Positions 1 through 8,200 of a stretch of DNA of 32,153 bases are shown here, one piece after another. The number at the start of each line of letters is the position of its first letter. Position 1 is the first letter of the stretch. The position numbers were made by a program, and so were the translations under genes. Location of the stretch: assembly GCA_038150465.1 (NCBI GenBank), contig JAYOTP010000026.1, positions 1 to 32,153 on the forward strand. The letters run 5' to 3'. The notes beneath the pieces are model-generated. The model was given only the letters and a program-made list of their open reading frames with translations, made no database searches and was not told the origin of the DNA. The DNA is from RFXV01 sp038150465 (GTDB taxonomy: Bacteria; Bacteroidota; Bacteroidia; Flavobacteriales; Schleiferiaceae).

Positions 1-68
1 TTCGTAAAAATTGTGCAACACAGTTTTTCCGAGCGGGCAAAAATACGCTTATGATGCCATCGGCGCAA

Positions 69-76
69 TATCTTTG
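69..76 (+). promoter_or_regulatory. Possible -7 promoter element for the PfkB-family kinase
   Basis: TATCTTTG is an exact match to the Bacteroidota -7 consensus TAnnTTTG and lies 15 nt before the chosen kinase start at 92. No good TTTG element lies 17-20 nt upstream, so only half of the promoter is convincing. If real, the leader would be very short. Confidence 0.35.
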
Positions 77-91
77 GCGAAAATCAAGAAC

Positions 92-1006
92 ATGAGTGTA
101 CTCGTAGTTGGAACGGTCGCTTTCGACAGTGTGGAATCTCCTTTCGGCAAAGCCGAACACATTCTCGGAGGCGCAGGTACCTACATAGGCCTGTCTGCTT
201 CATACCATACCCGCCCGATCCACCTTGTGAGTGTGGTGGGCGAGGATTTTCCACAGGAACACTTCGACCGAATGACATCGCACGACATCGATGTTTCCGG
301 CATCGAGATCGTCAAAGGAGGCAAGACCTTTTTCTGGGCAGGGAAGTACCGAGACGACCTCAACACACGAGACACCCTCGACACCCAACTCAATGTACTG
401 GCGGATTTCAGCCCAGTGGTTCCCGAGCACATGCGCGATGCCGAGTACCTGATGCTCGGCAATCTATTGCCATCTGTTCAGATGCGGGTATTGGAGCAAC
501 TGCATGCCCGTCCAAAACTGGTGGTGATGGATACCATGAACTTTTGGATCGATGGCTTCCTCGACGATCTGAAAGAAGGGCTTCGGCTAACGGATGTACT
601 GACCATCAACGACGAGGAGGCGCGGATGCTGAGTGGTGAATATGCCTTGCCGGCGGCTGCCAAGAAGATCCTTGAAATGGGCCCGCGCTATCTGGTGATC
701 AAAAAAGGTGAGCACGGCGCCCTGCTCTTCGGCGAGGGCCGGGTGTTCTATGCACCTGCCCTGCCACTGGATGAAGTGGTGGATCCCACAGGGGCGGGAG
801 ACTCCTTCGCTGGAGGCTTTTTGGGCCACATCGCACGCAGCGGAGACATCAGCTTTGAGAATATGAAAAGAGCGCTGATCTATGGATCGGCCATGGCCTC
901 ATTCTGCGTCGAAAAATTCGGTACCGAGCGTTTGGTCGGATTGACCGAAGCTGATGTGAACCAACGACTTGCCCGCTTTACGGAGCTCACTCGTTTCGAT
1001 CTTTAG
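92..1006 (+). CDS. PfkB-family carbohydrate/nucleoside kinase
   Basis: A 304-residue ribokinase-fold kinase, expected to phosphorylate a sugar or nucleoside with ATP in the cytoplasm; the substrate cannot be told from sequence. The N terminus (MSVLVVGTVAFD) is the first beta strand typical of the family, followed by the glycine-rich GGAGTYIG substrate segment. The PfkB signature DPTGAGDSFAGGF begins at residue 231, so D237 is the likely catalytic base. The frame is open upstream to position 11, but the ATG at 92 places the first strand exactly at the N terminus as in relatives, and a -7-like element lies just upstream. The gene is monocistronic, ending before a terminator at 1094. Adenosine kinase or ribokinase-like specificity are alternatives. 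Confidence 0.9.
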   Translation: MSVLVVGTVAFDSVESPFGKAEHILGGAGTYIGLSASYHTRPIHLVSVVGEDFPQEHFDRMTSHDIDVSGIEIVKGGKTFFWAGKYRDDLNTRDTLDTQLNVLADFSPVVPEHMRDAEYLMLGNLLPSVQMRVLEQLHARPKLVVMDTMNFWIDGFLDDLKEGLRLTDVLTINDEEARMLSGEYALPAAAKKILEMGPRYLVIKKGEHGALLFGEGRVFYAPALPLDEVVDPTGAGDSFAGGFLGHIARSGDISFENMKRALIYGSAMASFCVEKFGTERLVGLTEADVNQRLARFTELTRFDL

Positions 1007-1093
1007 AAAGAATTTTCTTACAAACCCAACGGATTCCATCCCTCGCTCGTTATAGAAGTGTTCGGGCAGGCCCGGAAAAACTAAAACACGGTC

Positions 1094-1115
1094 AAGCCCT
1101 CTGCGGAGGGCTTTT
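1094..1115 (+). terminator. Intrinsic terminator after the PfkB-family kinase
   Basis: A perfect 8-bp stem, AAGCCCTC (1094-1101) with GAGGGCTT (1106-1113), has a 4-nt TGCG loop and runs into TTTTCTT on the + strand. It separates the kinase from the sigma-factor unit. Confidence 0.8.
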
Positions 1116-1217
1116 CTTGTCTTTTGGGAACTGCGAACACCGGACGATGCATGAGCTCAGATGGCAGCAGAACAAACAAATAGGCCGGTCTTGCGTACTT
1201 TAAGGGTCGCTATACCT

Positions 1218-1787
1218 ATGCCTAAAGTGATCGACAAAGAACTGATCGCCGCCTGTCGGCGGGAGGAACGAAAGGCTCAAAACGAGCTGCATCGTCTCTG
1301 CTATGGTTTTTTGATGGGCATCTGCTTGCGCTACGAGAAGAACAAGGACGACGCAGCCGCGCTGCTGAATCTGGCCTTTTTCAAGATCCTGACCCGCTTG
1401 GATCAGTACAAGGACAATGTGCCCTTTGAGGCCTGGGCCAAGCGCGTGACGATCAACACACTCATTGACGAATTCAGAAAAAAGAACAAGGACCAGCATC
1501 AGTTCGTCGAATCCTTTGACCACAGCCTGCCGCTTTCCTTCATGGACTTCAATGAGGCAGACCAGCGATTTGATGCGGAAGACCTTGAACGCATGATCCG
1601 GGATCTTCCCGAAATGAGTCAGAAGGTGTTCAACCTTTATATCGTTGATGGATACAACCACAAGGAGATCGGAGAGATGCTGCACATCTCTGAGGGAACC
1701 TCCAAGTGGCATCTTTTCACTGCACGAAAAACACTGAAGGAAACGATCCTTCAGATCACCAACCGCGTAGCCTCTGTAACGCTATGA
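1218..1787 (+). CDS. ECF-type RNA polymerase sigma-70 family sigma factor
   Basis: A 189-residue two-domain sigma factor without regions 1 and 3, as in the ECF group. Region 2 covers roughly residues 10-85 (ELIAACRRE through the FEAWAKRVTINTLIDEFR segment). Region 4 covers about 125-180 with a helix-turn-helix (GYNHKEIGEMLHISEGTSKW). I chose ATG 1218 because relatives begin about 8 residues before region 2; an in-frame ATG at 1161 would add 19 residues that do not look conserved. The stop overlaps the next gene's start (ATGA at 1784-1787), implying translational coupling. The downstream membrane protein carries an anti-sigma-like N terminus and is the likely partner. Its regulon is unknown. 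Confidence 0.9.
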   Translation: MPKVIDKELIAACRREERKAQNELHRLCYGFLMGICLRYEKNKDDAAALLNLAFFKILTRLDQYKDNVPFEAWAKRVTINTLIDEFRKKNKDQHQFVESFDHSLPLSFMDFNEADQRFDAEDLERMIRDLPEMSQKVFNLYIVDGYNHKEIGEMLHISEGTSKWHLFTARKTLKETILQITNRVASVTL

Positions 1788-3010
1788 CCGAGAAGGATCT
1801 CAAAAAGCTCTTTCAGAAGAAGTTCGGAGAACGCGAAGTTTCTTACGAGCCCGGCTCTTGGAGCGCCGTGGAGCAAATGCTCGACAAGGCGACGCCCGTG
1901 GCTTGGTACCGACGTCCGGAGATCGTGCAAAGGGGCCTTGTGCTGACCTCCACCCTTGCGGTGGCAACGTCTGTCTACCTCTTCAGTCCGCTGACTGAAA
2001 ACAAGGCGGATACTTTCGAGCCATCAGAAGCACCGACCATTCAAGCGACTCCGGTGCCAGAGGCAAGAACTTTTGAGCTGGATGCTGAGCGCAGCAGGCA
2101 AGAAGGATCAACCGAAGCAGCAAGTGAGCAGCCAACCATGGCTTCTTCATCCTCATCAGATACTGGCAGCAACCTCATTCCTGAAAGAAGCAGCCGGGCG
2201 GAAAACAGATCTGATGTTGCGACAGCATCCAATGCTGAAACGCTCTACACCTCTGTGCAGATGGCGCCTATGCCTTTTGATCTGGAGCGTTACCTGCTTT
2301 TGGAGGAGAAGAATGATTTGACCGTGCAGATGCAGGCTCCGCAGGAAGGACTCTTCATCGAACCGATCGCAGGTCCGTCACCCGCTCCGATCAGCGATGG
2401 GCTAAGCTGGGACATCCATGGTCTGCTGGCCTTGGGACAGGCGCTTTCCAACGGAGGTTCTTCAGAAAGTGAGCTTTCTGCTTTTGGCCTGGGGGCTGGA
2501 TTACGCTGGGCATTGACGCCTCGCCTCGGTTTGGAGACTTCTCTGAACTTCACGCGGAGAAAAGATCTCTCCATGCTGCAAACCTTTGAGGGAACAGCCT
2601 ATGGCTTCGGCTCTGAACAACACATTGCACATGTGGTCGCCGAGCAGGCAGACATCCTCGATCTGCCCATCAGTTTGAATGTGCGCCTGGGCGCTGCTCA
2701 TCAACTGAAGATGGGCTACTATGGAGCCTACATGATGCGTGCGATCAACCGGGTCGAGGAGCATCGTCAGGATATGTTCACGGGCGACTGGGCGATCGAA
2801 GAACGAACTGCCAGCGGTCATGAGGACGGATTCAGGGTGTTCGATCACGGCCTGACCCTCGGATACGAATGGGCTTTCGCCGGACCCTTTACCCTGGGAG
2901 TTGACTATTTACACGGCCTGCAGGACCTGAGCAGGGACGATGTGTACGGAGCAAAGACCCGACACTTCAACCGCCAGGCCAGATTCAAGATCAGCTATCA
3001 GTTCCGTTGA
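1784..3010 (+). CDS. Membrane protein with anti-sigma-like N terminus and outer-membrane beta-barrel-like C terminus
   Basis: A 408-residue protein overlapping the sigma gene by 4 nt. Residues 1-45 are cytoplasmic-looking (KDLKKLFQKKFGEREV, then SYEPGSWSAVEQMLD), resembling the short N-terminal segments of Bacteroidota sigma-associated membrane proteins. One transmembrane segment lies at about 51-70. A long acidic, Ser/Glu-rich linker covers about 71-205. The C-terminal 200 residues show alternating amphipathic strands (GLGAGLRWALTPRLGLETSL, RFKISYQFR at the end) typical of an outer-membrane porin-type barrel, with a terminal aromatic residue. One polypeptide could therefore connect the sigma factor at the inner membrane to the envelope. 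Being the cognate anti-sigma factor is inference from position and N-terminal character. A periplasmic rather than membrane-inserted beta domain is possible. Confidence 0.75.
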   Translation: MTEKDLKKLFQKKFGEREVSYEPGSWSAVEQMLDKATPVAWYRRPEIVQRGLVLTSTLAVATSVYLFSPLTENKADTFEPSEAPTIQATPVPEARTFELDAERSRQEGSTEAASEQPTMASSSSSDTGSNLIPERSSRAENRSDVATASNAETLYTSVQMAPMPFDLERYLLLEEKNDLTVQMQAPQEGLFIEPIAGPSPAPISDGLSWDIHGLLALGQALSNGGSSESELSAFGLGAGLRWALTPRLGLETSLNFTRRKDLSMLQTFEGTAYGFGSEQHIAHVVAEQADILDLPISLNVRLGAAHQLKMGYYGAYMMRAINRVEEHRQDMFTGDWAIEERTASGHEDGFRVFDHGLTLGYEWAFAGPFTLGVDYLHGLQDLSRDDVYGAKTRHFNRQARFKISYQFR

Positions 3011-4158
3011 TGAAGTTGCTTCACACGCATAATGCCTTTGGGTGGCTTCTTGTGGCCGCCTGTGCCGCGCTCTCTTGCAGCAAAGAGGAGCAAATGAACC
3101 TTCCCTCTGACCAACCGGTGTTCTACCTCAGTGCCCGCGTGGACGGACAAAACCTCCTGATGGAAGCCGGAAACGAGGACTACTTCATGTTCACCCGCCT
3201 CAAAGCAGACAGCAACGGGGTGAAGGAAATGGGCGGACTGCTGGTACAGGACACTTCTGATCTGCGTTCCGGATTCTACCTGAAATTCCGCGATGCCAAC
3301 GCACTCGGAACGGGAGGGAATACTTCTGTGGACAGTATGTTACAGGTGGGGGCACATGCCCATCATCACTTCAGCCAGGAGGTGATCGATGAAAACAGAT
3401 ACGAAGTTCACCTCTCCATGCTGGACTCGACCGACGTGCAACAGCAAGAGTGGAACCTGGTACTCAACGGTTATTCTTCCCGGTCTTCTCTTTCCACCGT
3501 CCTGGATGAGCGAGATCTGCTTGAGTGGCCCATCAGCCTGCAGACAACGACCTCCAGCGGATGCATGGCAAAAGTGACCCACTACGTCGACCTCTCTGAA
3601 CCCGACAATTGCCAATCCCGATTCACCTACACCCAGAACAGTGCACACAGCATTGAATGTTCTGTCGACCCGACGGCACAGATCACCTATGTCGAATGGT
3701 CGGATGGGGTGAACCTTTATCCGGGAGGCACACAGATGCATCTGGGCAATCTGGGAGCTGGTAGCCACACGATCTGTGCGACCCTTCACTTTGTGGACGG
3801 TTGCCGCCATTCGGTTTGCCGCGATATCGAATTGGATGCTATGGGACAAGTGCTCAACGCACAATGCCAAAAAGATTTTGTCTTCGATGTTCAGCCGCAT
3901 CAAGTACCCGACAGCATTCAGGCGGGAACGGCGGAACTCATTTACTTCGATGCTCAGGGCGTGGCCTATTCCACCTACTATGCCCTCACTCCTGGTGACA
4001 TCAATGTGACCAGCAGCCTTCCCTACCATGTGGATGCATGGGGACGAAACACACGTGCGATCGGATTGTCCTATTCAGGAGAATTGCGCGCCAAGAATGG
4101 GTCCACCATTCAAGTGGATCAACTGCAGGGCGTACTCGCCGTAGCAGAGCTCAACTAA
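3010..4158 (+). CDS. Predicted surface lipoprotein of the sigma-factor unit, function unknown
   Basis: A 382-residue protein. The start ATG shares one base with the preceding stop (TGATG at 3008-3012), so it belongs to the sigma/anti-sigma unit. The N terminus is a lipoprotein signal peptide with the lipidated cysteine at C23 (CAALSCSKEE). The residues after the cysteine (S-K-E-E) match the K-(D/E)2 lipoprotein export signal described in Capnocytophaga-type Bacteroidota, suggesting display on the outer surface. The mature part is mostly beta-strand-like, with a cysteine-containing region around residues 175-280 (SGCMAKVTHYVDLSEPDNCQ and later CATLHFVDGCRHSVC) that may form disulfides in a PKD/Ig-like module. 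I do not recognise a named family. It ends 4 nt from the convergent DUF4399-like gene. Confidence 0.75.
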   Translation: MKLLHTHNAFGWLLVAACAALSCSKEEQMNLPSDQPVFYLSARVDGQNLLMEAGNEDYFMFTRLKADSNGVKEMGGLLVQDTSDLRSGFYLKFRDANALGTGGNTSVDSMLQVGAHAHHHFSQEVIDENRYEVHLSMLDSTDVQQQEWNLVLNGYSSRSSLSTVLDERDLLEWPISLQTTTSSGCMAKVTHYVDLSEPDNCQSRFTYTQNSAHSIECSVDPTAQITYVEWSDGVNLYPGGTQMHLGNLGAGSHTICATLHFVDGCRHSVCRDIELDAMGQVLNAQCQKDFVFDVQPHQVPDSIQAGTAELIYFDAQGVAYSTYYALTPGDINVTSSLPYHVDAWGRNTRAIGLSYSGELRAKNGSTIQVDQLQGVLAVAELN

Positions 4159-4162
4159 AAAT

Positions 4163-4699
4163 TCAGCGTACGTGCAGTGTGATGCTGCTGCTCATGCCCG
4201 CTCCGTAGGAGAAGTGGCCGCCATTGGCGAATTGCATGGTCAGGCGGTGTGTTCCCGAAGAAAGCTCAACGTCGGTTTCAGTCTGGCCCAGGCCAAAATG
4301 CAAATGGGTTTCATCGTTCGGGATCAATGCACCTGCCTCCATGGCATCCATATCCACGAGCAAATGATGGTGCCCGGTCCCAACGACCATTTCCCCCGCT
4401 GGGCGAACTTCCATGCCCACTGCGCCCATCTCCACACGGAACGGACTGTCCACGCTGTCGCCATCCGCAAGGTTGAGAAACTCGACATAAGCTGAATCCG
4501 GCACCTGAATGTATTCACTGCTCGGATCCATTGAGGCCCCAGTTGCGTGATCATGTACATGCGCTTCCTCTGCCTCAGGCTGAGAAGCAGCATCTTCTGA
4601 CTGGGAAGGCTGCGGTCCCTGACAGGAAAAAAGAAGGGTCAGGGCCAAAAGGGCAATGGGATTCTTTTTCATGGGGTGCTTTTTGGTGGATGTATTCAT
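4163..4699 (-). CDS. DUF4399-like lipoprotein
   Basis: A 178-residue lipoprotein. The signal peptide ends in LLFSC with lipidated C26. A His/Glu-rich linker follows (EAEEAHVHDHATG), then a domain matching DUF4399 in its characteristic run: GTGHHHLLVDMDAM, ETHLHFGLGQTE and a final strand with MQFANGGHFSYG. The clustered histidines (HHH, HLHFG) suggest metal binding, but the family has no established function. The ATG at 4699 overlaps the stop of the upstream biotin-carrier gene (ATGA); an in-frame ATG at 4672 gives a more usual signal peptide length (MKKNPIALLAL) and is an equally plausible start. Location is probably the periplasm or the inner leaflet of the outer membrane. Confidence 0.75.
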   Translation of the reverse strand: MNTSTKKHPMKKNPIALLALTLLFSCQGPQPSQSEDAASQPEAEEAHVHDHATGASMDPSSEYIQVPDSAYVEFLNLADGDSVDSPFRVEMGAVGMEVRPAGEMVVGTGHHHLLVDMDAMEAGALIPNDETHLHFGLGQTETDVELSSGTHRLTMQFANGGHFSYGAGMSSSITLHVR

Positions 4700-5199
4700 T
4701 TGAACTTGATCAGTGATTGGTTCTTTTCGACGGCATCTCCAGCCGATACTTCTATGGACGCAATGGTCACTTCTTCAGGGGACTTGATGATGTTTTCCAT
4801 CTTCATGGCTTCCAGCACCAACAGCGAACCACCCTTGGGAATTTCATCGCCCTCATTGGCCAGTATACGGACGACCAGTCCGGGCATTGGGGCTTTCAAC
4901 TCCTTGAGCTTTTTCTTGGACAAGGAGGACAGGCCCAGTTTTTCGAGCAGCTGCTGATGCTGATCCTTCACTTCAAAGCACTGATCGATACCGTCCACAC
5001 GCAGCCAAAGTTTGCGTTCTTCTTCCTCGTAGCGATTCAGGTAAATCACATGCGATCTGTCGCCCATCAAAACCTGCCAACTGTGTGGCCCGATCTGTCG
5101 CACATCGCAGTCGATGTCCATGTCGGAAAATTGCACCTGGCCATCTGGAAGTACTTCCAGTGAAAATGCGGCTCCAGACGAACCCTTGACCTCGATCAT
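4696..5199 (-). CDS. Biotin/lipoyl-attachment domain protein (carboxylase biotin carrier)
   Basis: A 167-residue cytoplasmic protein. The C-terminal 70 residues form a biotinyl domain: PMPGLVV, then the biotinylation motif EAMKM with the acceptor lysine K133, and a closing GDAVEKNQSLIKF strand. The N-terminal half resembles the linker/BT-like region found before the biotinyl domain in acyl-CoA carboxylase alpha subunits and in free-standing Bacteroidota carriers. It would shuttle carboxybiotin in acetyl-, propionyl- or methylcrotonyl-CoA carboxylase. No biotin carboxylase or carboxyltransferase gene lies next to it, so its partner is elsewhere. It is the first gene of a leftward pair and overlaps the lipoprotein gene by 4 nt. 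The start at 5199 is the natural N terminus. Confidence 0.85.
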   Translation of the reverse strand: MIEVKGSSGAAFSLEVLPDGQVQFSDMDIDCDVRQIGPHSWQVLMGDRSHVIYLNRYEEEERKLWLRVDGIDQCFEVKDQHQQLLEKLGLSSLSKKKLKELKAPMPGLVVRILANEGDEIPKGGSLLVLEAMKMENIIKSPEEVTIASIEVSAGDAVEKNQSLIKFK

Positions 5200-5297
5200 G
5201 GTTTATTTTTGTGTGAACGCAATACAGCTAAACCCGCTTAAAGCTAACGCTTAAGTTCTTTACGGCGTTTACCTCACAACAGACCATTGCACCACTC

Positions 5298-8200
5298 ATG
5301 CTGAAAATCGTCAACCGCCTGTTCATTCTCCTTTTGGTATGCTCCTTTGGATCCCTCGATGCCCAAGACTGGGTGGAAGGAATGCAGGATCACCGCATCA
5401 ATTTTTATCAGGTCCAACAGGATTTTGAAGACTTCTGGAAAGGAAAGACCGTAGAAAGAGGAAATGGCTTCAAGCAGTTCAAAAGATGGGAAGCCTTTAC
5501 CGAGGAGCGGGTACAGCCCGCCGGTGAACGACCCCATCCATCGGTTTGGTTTCAGGGGGTGCAGGCCATGAAGCAGGCCACCTCATCGAATGGTCCACTG
5601 GGCGATTGGAGACCACTCGGGCCCTTCAATGGCAATGTGATCAACGGCATCGGGCGGCTCAACTGCATTGCCTTCGATCCTACGGACAACAATGTATTCT
5701 ATGTCGGCGCTCCGGCCGGCGGGCTTTGGAAGACCGATGATGGAGGGCAGACCTGGATCACCACCACGGATGATCTCACCAGCCTCGGCGTTTCGGCCAT
5801 TGCGATCGATCCGACCAACAGCGACCACATCTATATCGCCACCGGCGATCGGGACGGCGCCGATACCTACAGCCACGGCGTTATGGAATCCTTTGATGCA
5901 GGCCTCAGCTGGCAGAATACCGGCTTGGTCCACACCATTCAGAGTACGGTCCGTGCAACGGGCCTGCTGCTGAATACGAACAACCCTTTGGAGTTGGTTC
6001 TCACCACGCGAAGCGGTATATACAAGACACTCGACGGAGGAGTCAACTGGACAAATGTGGCAGGCGGTTCCTTCCAATCTCTTCACCAAAAGTCAGGGAA
6101 TCCAGAGATCCTCTTTGCAACCACTTACCCAAGTGCACGGATCTGGCGATCCGATGACGGGGGAGACAGTTGGAATATGTTGGACCCGAATACGGTGGGC
6201 CTGCCCACTGGCGCCCGGCGAATGGAACTGGCCACCACCCCTGCCGACACCAATTACATCTATTGTTTGGCTGCGGCCTCGAACAACTCATTTTTAGGCT
6301 TGTGGCGGTCTACGGACGGTGGAGCCACATGGTCCCAACGATCCTCTTCTCCGAATCTTCTGGGCTGGTCGACATCCGGAAGTGACAGCGGCGGTCAGGG
6401 CTGGTACGATCTGGCCATAGCAGTAGCGCACGACAACCGAAATGAAGTGTACACCGGTGGCGTCAACATTTGGAAGTCTGCCAACGGAGGAAGCAGCTGG
6501 AACCTCAACGCACACTGGTTCGGAGGCGGAGGTCGTCCATTTGTTCATGCAGACATTCACGGCCTGCACTTTCAGCCTGGAACATCCAACCTGTTCGCCT
6601 GTTCGGATGGCGGTCTTTACCGCACTTCCAACGGAGGGTCGAGCTGGCAGGAGCTGCAGAACGGTATGAACATCACGCAGTACTACAAGATCTCCACCTC
6701 AGATGCCGACAGTGTGAAGTATCTGGCCGGAGCGCAGGACAACGGAACCCATATGCGCATCAACGGAAATTCTTTTGACCGGGTGCTCGGTGGTGATGGC
6801 ATGGACAACGCCATCGATCTTCAGAATCCGAACACCATGTACGGCTCTTCTCAGTACGGCAACTTCAGCAAGTCCACCAACGGGGGAAACAACTTCAATG
6901 CGGCATTTGACGTCGGCAATGTGCTTCCCATGGGCAACGGTGCTTGGGTCACCCCTATCGAACTCGATCCTTTGACCTCCACGACGGTCTACATCGGCTA
7001 CACTCGTGTATACCGCTCCACTGATGCCGGAGTGAACTTCTCTGCAGTATCCAGTGTGCTCACAGGAGACGACATTCAAATGCTCTATGTGCCACGAGCA
7101 AATACGGACCATGTGTACGCGCGGGTCAGCAACAGTCAGTTCTTGTACCGCTCGACCAACGGTGCGCAGAACTTTTCGTTGATCGCGAGTATACCCGGAA
7201 GCGGAACCATCACAGGAGTTGCGGTGGATGATGCAGATGAACAGCATATCTGGGTCACCCGTTCGGGTTACTCCGCTGGGCAAAAAGTCTATGAATCGTT
7301 CAATGGAGGCGGAAGTTGGACCAATATCAGTGGCAACCTGCCCAACCTTCCTGTGAACTGCATCCTCTATACAGATACCGCCAACGACGGAGTATACGTA
7401 GGAACAGATGCCGGGGTGTATTACAGGAACAACGATCTGGCAGACTGGATGCCCTATATGCAAGGCCTGCCCAATGTCATCGTGAACGACCTCGAGTACC
7501 AGCCATTGAGCGACAAGATCCGGGCGGGCACCTATGGCCGGGGCGTATGGGAAAGTCCTGCTTACAACGGAGATCTTCTTCCGCCGATCGCGGCCATCGC
7601 TCCGATCGCATCTCCCTGCAGTGCGCAGAATACGGTCCGTCTCAGAAGCCAAAGCCAGTATCAGGTGGACCGCTACAAATGGAAGGTACGGCCCAGCGTC
7701 ACCTACGTCAACGGAACATCGGACACCTCAGCAAGTCCACAGATCCTGCTCTCACAGAATGCATGGCACGATGTCCAGCTCATCGTCAGCAATGCGAATG
7801 GAACAGACTCCATTACCGAGTTTGCTGCCTTCAGAAGCGGCGGACTGCCCCTTCCCTATCTGGAAGGTTTCGACGGCACCGACAGCTTAGGGAACTGGAC
7901 GGTTGACAATCCTGATCAGATCCCTGGGCTCGGCTGGCAACAGGTATCGATCGTCGGTCCGGGGGGCACACCCACCAAGGCGGCACGCATGGACCTATAC
8001 CAGTATGCAGTTGGTGGACTTACAAAAAGAAAGGACCACCTGATCAGCCCGGCCATCGACTTTTTCACCCATCAGAACATCAGCCTCAGCTTCGACCATG
8101 CCTATGCGCGCAGGAACGGCAATTCATACGATACACTCATTGTTTCAGTGAGCACGGATTGCGGTCAAAGCTGGAGTGAAGTCAGCCGAAGAGTGCACGG

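Noticed and set aside
5200..5297. TAGCTTTA on the minus strand as a promoter of the biotin-carrier gene
   Set aside because: The -7 match is 7 of 8, but no TTG or TTTG lies at the right distance; the divergent intergenic region gave no convincing promoter on either strand.
6699..7652. 317-codon minus-strand frame inside the Asp-box protein gene
   Set aside because: It lies opposite the propeller region whose motifs recur in the + frame. There is no signal, start context or family resemblance.
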